Shown: positions 41,489 through 50,616 of the stretch, piece after piece | Layout of the letters: every line of letters starts with the position of its first letter | Position numbering within the stretch: the stretch's first letter is position 1 | NCBI GenBank assembly: GCA_965228045.1 | Contig: OZ245789.1 | Span: 3,534,001 to 3,598,000, forward strand | Direction: 5' to 3' | Length of the DNA stretch: 64,000 nucleotides | From: JANQEU01 sp965228045 | GTDB taxonomy: Bacteria > Bacteroidota > Bacteroidia > Cytophagales > Cyclobacteriaceae | Position numbers and translations under genes: made by a program | Notes under the pieces: model-generated | Seen by the model: only the letters and a program-made list of their open reading frames with translations | Told to the model about the DNA's origin: nothing | Databases searched by the model: none

Positions 41489-42064
41489 GTGTCATCAGAA
41501 AACACCTTTTGTCCAAAAGACCCGTCAGACTGGCGGGAATGGTTAAAGAAAAACCATAAGTCGGAACAGTCGGTCTGGCTTATTTATTACAAGTCCGCTT
41601 CCGAGCATTTCAATCTCAGCTGGAGTCAGGCAGTGGATGAAGCGCTGTGTTTTGGATGGATCGACAGCAGAAAGGACACGATCGATGAGGAGCGTTACAA
41701 GCAGCTTTTCAGCAAAAGAAAACCCAAAAGCCCCTGGTCCAGAATCAACAAAGAAAAAGTAGAGCGGCTGATCAAGAAGAAGCTTATAGCAAAAGCCGGA
41801 CATGAAGCCATCGAGGTCGCCAAAGAGAACGGTTCATGGAGTAAGTTCGACCACGTAGATCAACTGATCGTACCGGAAGACCTGGATCAGGCCCTAACTG
41901 AAAGTCCTAAAGCAAAACACTTTTTTGAAAACTTAAGTCCTAGTAGCAAAAAAGCCATACTGGCCTGGGTTGCCATGGCCAAAAGACCGGAAACCCGTAA
42001 ACGCAGAATCGATGAAGTAATTCGTCGCGCAGAACAAGATCTGAAGCCAAAGCAGTTTACTTAG
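41489..42064 (+). CDS. YdeI/OmpD-associated family protein
   Basis: 191 aa from a GTG start. 'WREWLKKNHKSEQSVWLIYY', 'SWSQAVDEALCFGWIDS', 'KRKPKSPWSRINKEKVERL' and the C-terminal 'AKRPETRKRRIDEV' are typical of the YdeI family (sometimes called bacteriocin-protection proteins). Molecular role is not established. Confidence 0.85.
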   Translation: MSSENTFCPKDPSDWREWLKKNHKSEQSVWLIYYKSASEHFNLSWSQAVDEALCFGWIDSRKDTIDEERYKQLFSKRKPKSPWSRINKEKVERLIKKKLIAKAGHEAIEVAKENGSWSKFDHVDQLIVPEDLDQALTESPKAKHFFENLSPSSKKAILAWVAMAKRPETRKRRIDEVIRRAEQDLKPKQFT

Positions 42065-42077
42065 TGAGACAAGGAAT

Positions 42078-42341
42078 TCAATACCGTGCAAACTGCTCAT
42101 CTACATAGCACCATACCCATTTTTCGTTAGGTTCTGCAGAAATAACTAGGCTATGACCGGGATGGGCATGATAATGTTTGGTCATGTGTTTATTGGGTGA
42201 AGAGTCACAGCAAAGTGTGGCGCCACATTCCTGACAAGTCCGTAAATGAACCCATCGGTCTCCATTTTTCACACATTCCTCACACTCATATTCTTGAGGG
42301 AGCTTTTTTGGTTTGAAATTCTCTACGTGTTCGCAACTCAT
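42078..42341 (-). CDS. UBP-type zinc-finger protein
   Basis: 87 aa with the ZnF-UBP Cys/His set: CEHV, 'CEECVKNGDRWVHLRTCQEC', 'CCDSSPNKHMTKHYHAHPGH' and 'WCYVDE'. In eukaryotes the fold binds free ubiquitin C-termini; in bacteria it is found beside redox genes. Third gene of the operon, 6 bp after the reductase stop. Confidence 0.88.
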   Translation of the reverse strand: MSCEHVENFKPKKLPQEYECEECVKNGDRWVHLRTCQECGATLCCDSSPNKHMTKHYHAHPGHSLVISAEPNEKWVWCYVDEQFARY

Positions 42342-42347
42342 GATAAA

Positions 42348-44009
42348 CTAGTTTTCTGATAAATACTCATGGACAAATTTGATGGCCATAGAACCCTCCC
42401 CCACAGCTGAAGCCACCCGGTTCATAGCCCCGGACCGAACATCTCCTGCTGCAAAAATTCCAGGCACGCAAGTCTCCAGTAGGTACGGTTCCCTGTCCAG
42501 TTTCCATATCTTTTTGAAGTTCGGATACCGTGTCAGGGAGTTACCAGTTTCCAGAAAACCTTTTCCATCTTTCAGGAGATCCAACTGCAGCCAATCCGTG
42601 ATGGGTTTGGCCCCAATGAATATAAATAACGCTCCCGCATTGACCTTTCTTTTTTCACCGGAAACAGTACTTTCGAGTTCTATTTCCTTAAGTCTTTCGT
42701 CTCCCGAAACTGCTGTCACTTCCGTTTCGCCTAGCACTTCAATGTTTGGAGTTCCCGCAATTTGATCAATCAGATAGGAAGACATGCTGGCTGTTAGGTC
42801 TTTTTTACGGATGACAATGGAAACTTTCCGGGCAAACTTGGAAAGATACATAGCTGCCTGCCCGGCGCTGTTTCCTCCGCCGACGATGTAAACATCTTCA
42901 TTTTTGCAGGACTGGGCTTCAGTGGTGGCGGCTCCATAATAGATACCTGCTCCCGTAAAATCATCGATCCCCTTAGCAGGATGCTTGCGGTAATCCACTC
43001 CAGTGGTGATGATGATGCTCCTGGTATTGACCGTGGAACCATCGGACAGCTCCACGATCTTATAGCCATCCTGGATCTTGATCCCGGTCACGGATTGGGG
43101 AGATAGAAACTCGATCCCAAATCGTGTTGCCTGCGTAATGGCCCTTCGTGACAGGTCTGCCCCACTGAGTCCATTGGGAAAACCCAGGTAGTTCTCAATC
43201 CGCGAGCTGGTTCCCGCCTGTCCTCCAGGCGCGCGCTTTTCTATCAGCAGGGTATTCAACCCCTCTGATCCTCCGTAAACAGCACTTGCCAGGCCAGCAG
43301 GTCCCGCGCCAACAATCACTACGTCATACATCTTTTGCTTTGCGGTAGCGCTCATTCCGGCTTTGCTGCCAATCTCGGGAAGCGTAGGACGCTTCAGATG
43401 GCTTCCATCTTCGAAGAATACCACCGGCAAATGATGATCATCGAGTTTGTTAAGATCCAGCAATTGCCGCCCTTCAGCGGAAGTTTCGATATCCATCCAA
43501 TGGTAAGGGATGAGATTGCCAGAAAGAAAATCCTTTATAAGATGCGACTCCGGGGACCATTGAAATCCAATGATCTTAATGCCACTGAAAGCAGGACGAT
43601 AATGGCTTTGCCATTCTTCCAGCTGGTCCTTTATTACCGGGTAGAGCTTCTCCTCCGGTGGGTCCCATGGTTTCATCAGGTAGTAATCCAGCTGTACATC
43701 ATTTATGGCCTTGATGGCGGCATCTGTGTCAGAATATGCCGTCAAAAGTACACGTCTGGCTGAAGGAAAAATTTCCTTTGCCTTTTCCAAAAATTCAACT
43801 CCCAGCATTTCGGGCATTCTTTGGTCTGAAATGAACAGCGCAATGATCTCTCCCTTGTTTTTCAGTTCTACCAGGTAATCCAGACCCTCTGATGCGGATT
43901 CTGTCGCGAGCACTCTATAGTCCTTTCTGAATTCAGATTTGATATCACGAACCACCGCTTTCAATACGGCCGGATCATCATCAATAAGAAATATGATTGG
44001 TTTTTTCAT
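42348..44009 (-). CDS. Response regulator fused to a thioredoxin-reductase-like flavoprotein
   Basis: 553 aa. Residues 1-135 are a receiver (DDD near the N-terminus, phospho-acceptor Asp in 'FISDQRMPEM', Lys in 'YLMKPW'). About 140-215 form a small thioredoxin-like spacer. From 228 on is an FAD/NAD(P) reductase: 'YDVVIVGAGPAGLASAVYG', 'YIVGGGNSAGQAAMYL' and 'GIFAAGDVRSG'. The CxxC of thioredoxin reductase is replaced ('YGAATTEAQSC'), so thiol exchange like TrxB is unlikely. Follows the kinase gene by 12 bp. Confidence 0.9.
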   Translation of the reverse strand: MKKPIIFLIDDDPAVLKAVVRDIKSEFRKDYRVLATESASEGLDYLVELKNKGEIIALFISDQRMPEMLGVEFLEKAKEIFPSARRVLLTAYSDTDAAIKAINDVQLDYYLMKPWDPPEEKLYPVIKDQLEEWQSHYRPAFSGIKIIGFQWSPESHLIKDFLSGNLIPYHWMDIETSAEGRQLLDLNKLDDHHLPVVFFEDGSHLKRPTLPEIGSKAGMSATAKQKMYDVVIVGAGPAGLASAVYGGSEGLNTLLIEKRAPGGQAGTSSRIENYLGFPNGLSGADLSRRAITQATRFGIEFLSPQSVTGIKIQDGYKIVELSDGSTVNTRSIIITTGVDYRKHPAKGIDDFTGAGIYYGAATTEAQSCKNEDVYIVGGGNSAGQAAMYLSKFARKVSIVIRKKDLTASMSSYLIDQIAGTPNIEVLGETEVTAVSGDERLKEIELESTVSGEKRKVNAGALFIFIGAKPITDWLQLDLLKDGKGFLETGNSLTRYPNFKKIWKLDREPYLLETCVPGIFAAGDVRSGAMNRVASAVGEGSMAIKFVHEYLSEN

Positions 44010-44021
44010 TACTCAGTGCTC

Positions 44022-45407
44022 TTACTTTTTTGGAAAACAAATGGTAAACTCTGTCTTACCTGGTTGTGTGGTGAAAGTTACAGTACCATTGTGTTGATTG
44101 GTTACGATTCTATGCACCACCTCCATACCCAATCCTGTTCCTTTGCCGATTTCCTTGGTGGTAAAAAATGGATCAAAAATTTTGTCCTGAACCTCCTCCG
44201 GGATACCTGTTCCCGTATCACTGATCTTCACGTAGATGTACTCAGAGTCCTGGCTTGTTTTTATTCCAAGTTCACGATTTTCCGTAGTTTCCATGGCATC
44301 AATGGCGTTGTCAATGAGATTGGTCCAGACCTGGTTCACCTCACTGGCCAGAAGATCAGGTTTGGGAAGACTTTCGTCAAAATCCCGGTTGACCTTGATA
44401 TTTGATCGATTGATTTTATGTGCCAGCATGGTCAAAGTATTTTCAATGCCCGCGTGAATATCGGTAGGTTTCTTCTCCGGAGCCTGATCCATATGCGTGT
44501 AGCTCTTCACTGACGAAACAAGCTTGTTGATGCGCTGCGAAGCTTCTTCGATCTCGTCCACAAGTCTTTCTGTCGTCAGGTTTTGGTTGACCCAACCAAT
44601 AATCCCTTCCAAATATTCCGAATCGACCTGGTCCGCTATTTTATCCAGGATATCCGTATCAAACCCGAAAAGAACAAGGTTCTCCGCAATCGTATCATCA
44701 TCCTCAATATCATGATTTTCAAGCCAATCGATAATGTCATCTTCACGCTCCGATTTCTCCATCATGGAAAAAGTCTGAATTCCTTTACTAATCCTTTCTG
44801 TGAGAAATGCATTTAGGGTATCCACATGCTCATCGCTGATGTTCATTTTTATGACCGTCTTAAAACTATCCGGTCCCAATTTCAGATGGGAACTAAGAAT
44901 TTGGGCACTCCTGACAATGGCTGCTGATGGATTGTTTAATTCATGTGCAAGACCGGCTGAAAGCTTACCCAGAGCCATCATCTTGTCATTTTGCTGCTGG
45001 TTCTTCGTGAACTCCCTGATCCTTGAACTCATCAGGTGAACCAGTACGGTCGTCAATTCTTCCTGTGTCCGAACCATCTCATGAAACTTGTCCCTGTGAA
45101 CGGCAAGAATCTTAATTGGCTCGATGACCTGGGCCAATCCAAATGCTTCCTTAGCCCTGGAGTAAGGCAGCAAACCCGTGACCATCCCCTTTCCAAATTC
45201 AGATACAACCCTGTACTGGTTACCCTGCTGCACCTTTATCAAAGCCTTCCCTTCCAATACCACCAGTAATCGATCGATCGGATCTCCGGGCTTAAAAACG
45301 GACTCGTCTTTCCCGAAATGGAGGATTTCACCATTGTCGATCAACCACTGCAGACCTGAATCCTGAACACCCTCCAGGGCAGGGATTGCCTTTAAAACAT
45401 CTATCAT
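44022..45407 (-). CDS. Cyclic-nucleotide-binding-domain histidine kinase
   Basis: 461 aa. An N-terminal cNMP-binding-like beta roll (about 15-125, 'LHFGKDESVFKPGDPIDRLL') precedes a HisKA-like segment with phospho-His in 'SAGLAHELNNPSAAIVRSA', a long helical linker, and HATPase_c with N box 'TNLIDNAIDAM', 'ISDTGTGIPEEV' and 'GKGTGLGMEVVHRI'. Soluble, so it senses an intracellular signal. It heads the operon with the response-regulator/flavoprotein, its likely partner. Confidence 0.92.
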   Translation of the reverse strand: MIDVLKAIPALEGVQDSGLQWLIDNGEILHFGKDESVFKPGDPIDRLLVVLEGKALIKVQQGNQYRVVSEFGKGMVTGLLPYSRAKEAFGLAQVIEPIKILAVHRDKFHEMVRTQEELTTVLVHLMSSRIREFTKNQQQNDKMMALGKLSAGLAHELNNPSAAIVRSAQILSSHLKLGPDSFKTVIKMNISDEHVDTLNAFLTERISKGIQTFSMMEKSEREDDIIDWLENHDIEDDDTIAENLVLFGFDTDILDKIADQVDSEYLEGIIGWVNQNLTTERLVDEIEEASQRINKLVSSVKSYTHMDQAPEKKPTDIHAGIENTLTMLAHKINRSNIKVNRDFDESLPKPDLLASEVNQVWTNLIDNAIDAMETTENRELGIKTSQDSEYIYVKISDTGTGIPEEVQDKIFDPFFTTKEIGKGTGLGMEVVHRIVTNQHNGTVTFTTQPGKTEFTICFPKK

Positions 45408-45595
45408 AAAAGTCTTTGCTAAGGACTTACCAATTTACAACCTGAATAAGTTAATTCAGTTGAATCTGAGAAATTCTACGGATTTGAAATTGCTGCTGAT
45501 TAAAAGAAGTACACAATGGTAGCCGGTATGACAAATGGTTAAACCTTCCCCATCCTTATCAGACGCCTGAACTTCAACTTTCCTTACAGAATGAA

Positions 45596-47299
45596 TTAAG
45601 CTTCGGTTTTACCCCTCCTGTCAAACAAACTAAAGATCATTGCGAGTAATACCACTAACACGCAACCAATGGCATTGTACCACAGGTATCCTAGTTTGAA
45701 AAGACCGGCGAGCGTAGCAAAATGACAGGCGATGACAAATGCCTGCGAAATCAGCCCTGCCGTAAAGACCGCCGTTCCCCTGATCCATTTAAGGAAAAAG
45801 GCCACCAGGAATATTCCCAGGATCGGCCCATAGAAAATAGAGCCAACAATGTTGACTGCTTCAATCAGATTTTCGGACTTATCTGCAATGAATGCAAAAA
45901 TGATCGCGATGATACCCCATATGAATGTAAGCACCCTGGATGCCACCAGGTATTGATGATCAGTTCCTCCCCTATTGACAAGTCTGCGATATACGTCCAC
46001 AGCTGTTGTCGAGGCCAAAGAGTTAAGTTCTGAAGAGGTAGATGACATGGCCGCAGAAAGTATAACCGCTATTAATAAACCAATCAGACCATGCGGTAGA
46101 TAGGACATAATAAAAGACAAGAAAACATAATCAGCATCCTTTGTCTCTACAAACTCATCCACTTCATTAATTAAGACTTTTACTTCCTGTCTTACTTCCT
46201 CGGACCTACGATCCACATCCCTTAGATTGTCTGCCATTAACTGACGCCTGGAGGGATCATCTGTTTCAGTCATCGAAAGAGCTGCAGCTTTTCTTTCCTT
46301 CAGCAATGCTTCATACCGGTCTTCAAGTATGACAAGCTCACTGGCCCGGTCACTGTTTCGAACCATCTCAAGAGACTTCTCTTTAAAGTGAACTGGAGGT
46401 GTATAAAAAATGTAAAACACATAAACCAGTACACCTACAAATAGAATAAAGAACTGCATGGGGATCTTGAAGATGGCATTGAACATCAGACCCATCTTGC
46501 TTGCCGCGATGTTCTTTCCACCAAGGTAGCGCTGTACCTGTGACTGATCCGTACCAAAGTATGAAAGTGAAAGGAACAATCCTCCCGTGATCCCGCTCCA
46601 GAACGTGTATCTTTTCTCCGTATTAAGATCAAAATCAATCGCCTGGGTTTTATTCAAAACAGAGGCAACTTCCACGGTTTGACCGAATGTCAGAAAATCC
46701 GCCAGATACCAGATCAGCATTCCGAATGCGATGAACATCCCTCCCATAATTACCGCCATCTGTTGCTTTTGAGTAATACTTACAGCCTTTGTTCCACCGG
46801 ATACAGTGTAGATGATCACCATTCCTCCTGTGATCAGGATCGTAATTGAAAGGTTCCATTCCAGGATGGTGGACAGGATGATCGCCGGAGCATAAATGGT
46901 AATGCCTGCCTGCAGTCCTCTCTGTATCAGGAAGAGCATTGCGCCAAGCAAACGTGTCTTCAGATCAAATCTCTTTTCAAGGAATTCATAAGCGGTGTAC
47001 ACCTTGAGCTTATAGTACAACGGAATAAAAATCGTGGAAACAATGACCAGTGCGATAGGTAGACCAAAATAGTTTTGCACAAAACCCATCCCGCTTTCGT
47101 AAGCCTGACCGGGTGTTGAGATGAATGTGATGGCACTCGCCTGGGTGGCCATCACTGAAAGGCCGATGGTACTCCATTTGAGGGTGTTGTCTCCGAGTAG
47201 ATAACCCTGAATATTTTGTTGACCACGTGTTTTGTATACACCGTATGCCACAATGAATATCAGTGTCCCAAAGAGAACCAGTAAATCAATGTTGTTCAT
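45596..47299 (-). CDS. Sodium:solute symporter (SSS family)
   Basis: 567 aa with about 13 membrane helices. The SSS signature region 'GLLIAVILSAAMSSTSSELN' is present, and a long charged loop (about 300-365) lies between helices. It uses the sodium gradient to import an organic solute. It begins one base after a 46-aa small gene and follows a PIG-L deacetylase, suggesting import of an amino sugar or related compound. Confidence 0.92.
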   Translation of the reverse strand: MNNIDLLVLFGTLIFIVAYGVYKTRGQQNIQGYLLGDNTLKWSTIGLSVMATQASAITFISTPGQAYESGMGFVQNYFGLPIALVIVSTIFIPLYYKLKVYTAYEFLEKRFDLKTRLLGAMLFLIQRGLQAGITIYAPAIILSTILEWNLSITILITGGMVIIYTVSGGTKAVSITQKQQMAVIMGGMFIAFGMLIWYLADFLTFGQTVEVASVLNKTQAIDFDLNTEKRYTFWSGITGGLFLSLSYFGTDQSQVQRYLGGKNIAASKMGLMFNAIFKIPMQFFILFVGVLVYVFYIFYTPPVHFKEKSLEMVRNSDRASELVILEDRYEALLKERKAAALSMTETDDPSRRQLMADNLRDVDRRSEEVRQEVKVLINEVDEFVETKDADYVFLSFIMSYLPHGLIGLLIAVILSAAMSSTSSELNSLASTTAVDVYRRLVNRGGTDHQYLVASRVLTFIWGIIAIIFAFIADKSENLIEAVNIVGSIFYGPILGIFLVAFFLKWIRGTAVFTAGLISQAFVIACHFATLAGLFKLGYLWYNAIGCVLVVLLAMIFSLFDRRGKTEA

Positions 47300-47440
47300 T
47301 TAAAACCAATAGGGGTAAAAGTGAAGAATTAGTAGCGTGGCGATGAAAAAAGCGATGACGACGGTGTAGATGTGTTTCCATTTCTTAAATAATGGCGGTG
47401 TATCTACATACTTTTCTTGCCCGTACTCAGGTTCACTCAT
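47300..47440 (-). CDS. 46-aa single-helix membrane protein upstream of the symporter
   Basis: Encodes MSEPEYGQEKYVDTPPLFKK then WKHIYTVVIAFFIATLLILH and a short tail FYPYWF. Its stop TAA is immediately followed by the symporter ATG, and its start is 5 bp after the PIG-L stop, so it is in the operon. One transmembrane helix. Probably a small subunit or leader of the symporter; too short for usual gene calls. Confidence 0.7.
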   Translation of the reverse strand: MSEPEYGQEKYVDTPPLFKKWKHIYTVVIAFFIATLLILHFYPYWF

Positions 47441-47445
47441 TCTAA

Positions 47446-49932
47446 TTATTGTTGTTTGTTTTGACCTATTGAAATTAAATTGACGAACAAGCGATAGGCT
47501 CCCGGTACACCTGCTGGTAACTCCCTGAACCAGGAATAACCTGAATATATGTAATATCCCTCTCCATAGCTTGCGACAAGCAGTCCCCCATCCCTGGGAT
47601 CTTCCCCGGGATCATTTGAACTTAGAATGGCTTTGAAGTTTTCGTCCCACTTGTCAGGAAAATAAAGTCCACGTTCCTGAACCCAGCCCTCGAAGTCTTT
47701 GTTTGTAATCTTATTTGGGGAGTTGAGCACGGCATGTTGTGGTTCCAATATCCGCACCTCAGCTTCTTCAACTGCCACCCTGTCTCTGGAAATCTGTAGG
47801 TCATATGGTGCAACCTCTTCTGTTACCAATCCACGATTTGTGTTGTATTGAACAATTACGGTCCCTCCCTTTTCCACATATTTAAATAGCTCCTGGTTCT
47901 TGTATGAAAGCCAATCAATCGTATTGAATGCGCGAATTCCAAGAATCACAGCATCATAAGACTGAAGATTTTCTGCAGTCACCTCATCTTTGCTGAGGAT
48001 ATTGACGTCATATCCAATCTGACGTAAATTTTCCGGAATGACATCTCCGGCACCCTCAATATAACCTATCAGATTACCTCTTTTTTGCAAATCAAGTTTT
48101 ACAAGTTTGGTTGAGGACAGAGGGTAAAGCGTCTGAACAGGAATGTGATCATAGTCTATGATGTCACGACCCCGTGAAAAGGTACTTCCATCCTCCATTT
48201 CGATTACTGCCGTCAGCGTAGATTCATCAGCCCCGGTTGGTGGTTTCAGTGAAAATGTAAAGAGCTTCTCCTGGTTCTCCTGCACCAACTGAAAATCAAC
48301 CTGCTCCGGTGTAATTTTCCAGCCTTCCGGCAAATCAAACTTTAGTGTTCCTGCTGCACCGGCTTTTCCTGCAATCACCCGTGCCTCGATCTGCCTGGCT
48401 TCGTCATTCCCGAATATGACGATATCATCGCTAAGGTTGACCATCGCCGGGGGGGCGATTTCCACCGGACGATATACTTCACCATCTACGGGATCCCTGC
48501 GCTTGAAGAAAACCGGTCTCTCAAATTCCAGGTATTGATCCTCCCATTTGATTGTGAATCTTGCGTTAAATACAGGATCATTTTCAGGTTTGCCAATTTT
48601 GCTTTCGTCTTCTACATGATACATCCCAAGGGTTGCCTGTTCGTTTAACCAATACGGATGCGAAAACGGTAGCTCCGGCACAACTGCAAAAAAATCGGCG
48701 GTGATCTTCTCATTGGACTCCAGAGATTGATTGAATTCATTTCTGAAACCTATAGGATCAATAGATAACTCTACCAATTCAAAATCTACATCACCCCTGG
48801 AGATCACCTCCATTTCAAATCCAATTGAGTCTCCTTTTACATAAGAATAGTCATCAGCGATGACTTCGAGGTAAGTCCCCGTAATGGCGGCAACTGCCTC
48901 GTCTATTTCCTTAAGCTTGATCTCCTTCCAAAACTGATCGGGAAGCTTCATCAGCTCCTCACGACCTTTATAGAGGTTGGCCAATGCGTCATAAGGATTA
49001 CGTGGATCATAACTTTCGGAGGCCTTTTTCAGGAACTCAGAAACACCTTCAGAACCTTTTACCCGGTTCCATGTAAAATCTATCCCATCCAGCATTTCAC
49101 CCGTGTCCTCTCCGTCCCACTGCTCAAAAAACTGCATATCACTTCCACGGGAGCCCACCGACCCAAATCCCTGACTTTTGTGCATAGACCTGCTTAGCGC
49201 TGATATTTCATTATAGGATTGACCTAATAGCGGATTAAATGCACCTATCTCGAGACTCTTGTAGGCAGCAGTATCAAACTCCATATCAGACCGGGCAAAA
49301 AACCATGGGCTTGTGTTCCAAAATATCTTTTGTGGCTGCCAGGGTTCCAATTCCTTCAATTGATCCGGAAAAGCATTCGGATCACCTGCTTTTTCAAATG
49401 CCTCCTTTGCCAACATGGCAGATGTAGTATGGTGGCCATGGGTCTCGCCAGGTGCAATGTTGAACCTGGTAATAATAATGTCTGGCCTGAACTGTCGGTA
49501 AACTCTCACAAAATCCGCCAATACCTTATCCTTCTCCCAAATAGTCAAAGTCTCATCAGGATGCTTGGAATAACCAAAATCATTGGCCCTTGAGAAAAAT
49601 TGCTGTCCTCCATCTGTTCTTCTGGCGGCCAGCAGCTCCTGTGTTCTGATCAAACCCAGACCTTCCCTGATTTCCGGTCCTATCAGGTTCTGTCCACCGT
49701 CACCTCTGGTAGCCGATAAGTAGGCAGTTCTAAATAATTCCTCATTCGCGAAATAGGCAATCACACTTGTATTTTCATCATCCGGATGAGCGGCGACATA
49801 GAGGACTGTGCCTAGGACGTTTAATTTGTTTAGCTTTTGCTGTATTTCTCCTGCGTGGTAGGATGGAGGTTTTTGAGCACTCAGACAAAGTGATAAGAGC
49901 AATGAAAAGACTAAACCTGGAAGCTTGTTCAT
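47446..49932 (-). CDS. Exported PIG-L family deacetylase, large form
   Basis: 828 aa with a signal peptide ending 'LSLCLSAQKP'. The PIG-L zinc site is in 'LYVAAHPDDENTSVIAYF' (AHPDDE) with the later His in 'ETHGHHTTSAMLAKEAFE'. The rest (about 330-828) is beta-rich, including a glutamine-amidotransferase-like stretch ('AVILGIRAFNTIDW', 'KGGTVIVQYNTNRGL'). PIG-L enzymes N-deacetylate sugars such as GlcNAc conjugates. First gene of the operon with the small protein and symporter. Confidence 0.9.
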   Translation of the reverse strand: MNKLPGLVFSLLLSLCLSAQKPPSYHAGEIQQKLNKLNVLGTVLYVAAHPDDENTSVIAYFANEELFRTAYLSATRGDGGQNLIGPEIREGLGLIRTQELLAARRTDGGQQFFSRANDFGYSKHPDETLTIWEKDKVLADFVRVYRQFRPDIIITRFNIAPGETHGHHTTSAMLAKEAFEKAGDPNAFPDQLKELEPWQPQKIFWNTSPWFFARSDMEFDTAAYKSLEIGAFNPLLGQSYNEISALSRSMHKSQGFGSVGSRGSDMQFFEQWDGEDTGEMLDGIDFTWNRVKGSEGVSEFLKKASESYDPRNPYDALANLYKGREELMKLPDQFWKEIKLKEIDEAVAAITGTYLEVIADDYSYVKGDSIGFEMEVISRGDVDFELVELSIDPIGFRNEFNQSLESNEKITADFFAVVPELPFSHPYWLNEQATLGMYHVEDESKIGKPENDPVFNARFTIKWEDQYLEFERPVFFKRRDPVDGEVYRPVEIAPPAMVNLSDDIVIFGNDEARQIEARVIAGKAGAAGTLKFDLPEGWKITPEQVDFQLVQENQEKLFTFSLKPPTGADESTLTAVIEMEDGSTFSRGRDIIDYDHIPVQTLYPLSSTKLVKLDLQKRGNLIGYIEGAGDVIPENLRQIGYDVNILSKDEVTAENLQSYDAVILGIRAFNTIDWLSYKNQELFKYVEKGGTVIVQYNTNRGLVTEEVAPYDLQISRDRVAVEEAEVRILEPQHAVLNSPNKITNKDFEGWVQERGLYFPDKWDENFKAILSSNDPGEDPRDGGLLVASYGEGYYIYSGYSWFRELPAGVPGAYRLFVNLISIGQNKQQ

Positions 49933-50092
49933 TTTTGTTTGGTTAAAGTGATTACGGATCGATGGCCCGAAAGTTATCCGAATTTTACGGACGGACTTTT
50001 CTTAAGAGCTTGTCGCAAAAATCAATAAAATAGATAGACAGCAGAGATCGGAGGGATTATTTCTGATGAGCGGTTCAGACTGAAAAAAATCT

Positions 50093-50596
50093 TTAATCTG
50101 CTATTTTCACCCCTGTTGCGACAAAGGTTAGTTCCGTTTTTGGCTCTGTGATGGCCATAATCTCATCTTCATCCGCTCCTGCATCGCTGGCATAGTGTCT
50201 TTGCGTTTCAACGTCGATGATGTCTTTCTTCACTACGCCTTCAAATACAGCAGTTTTACCTTCGGCACCTTGCTTGGGCACAAAAAATCCGTAGTCCTTG
50301 AAAGTGACTCTCATCTCTTCACCCTCACCGGTATCTATTGTCATCCAGCAACCTTTTGCCTTGCAGGTAGCATTGATGGTACCGGAAACCCTGACGATAA
50401 GTGAGTCAGAATCCCCCACAAGAGTTGCCAGATTCTCTGCATTAACTTCATCCGTCAGTGTCAGGTCAGCACCATATAAATTGCTGCTGGCCAGATCTTT
50501 CTGTTCGGCATTCGCGGAGGTTACTTCCGATTTACTCTTATCCTGACCACAGGCAAAAATCACCAGGGTCAAAAGGGTAGCTACTAAGATTCTCAT
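50093..50596 (-). CDS. DUF4920 lipoprotein
   Basis: 167 aa from ATG 50596 (MRILVATLLTLV), lipobox 'LVIFACGQ'. 'CKAKGCWMTIDTGEGEEMRV' and 'YGFFVPKQGAEGK' match DUF4920, an OB-like envelope protein with a conserved Cys pair. It starts 20 bp after the permease stop. Function unknown. Confidence 0.88.
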   Translation of the reverse strand: MRILVATLLTLVIFACGQDKSKSEVTSANAEQKDLASSNLYGADLTLTDEVNAENLATLVGDSDSLIVRVSGTINATCKAKGCWMTIDTGEGEEMRVTFKDYGFFVPKQGAEGKTAVFEGVVKKDIIDVETQRHYASDAGADEDEIMAITEPKTELTFVATGVKIAD

Positions 50597-50616
50597 GTTA
50601 CAAAAGTAATCAAGGA

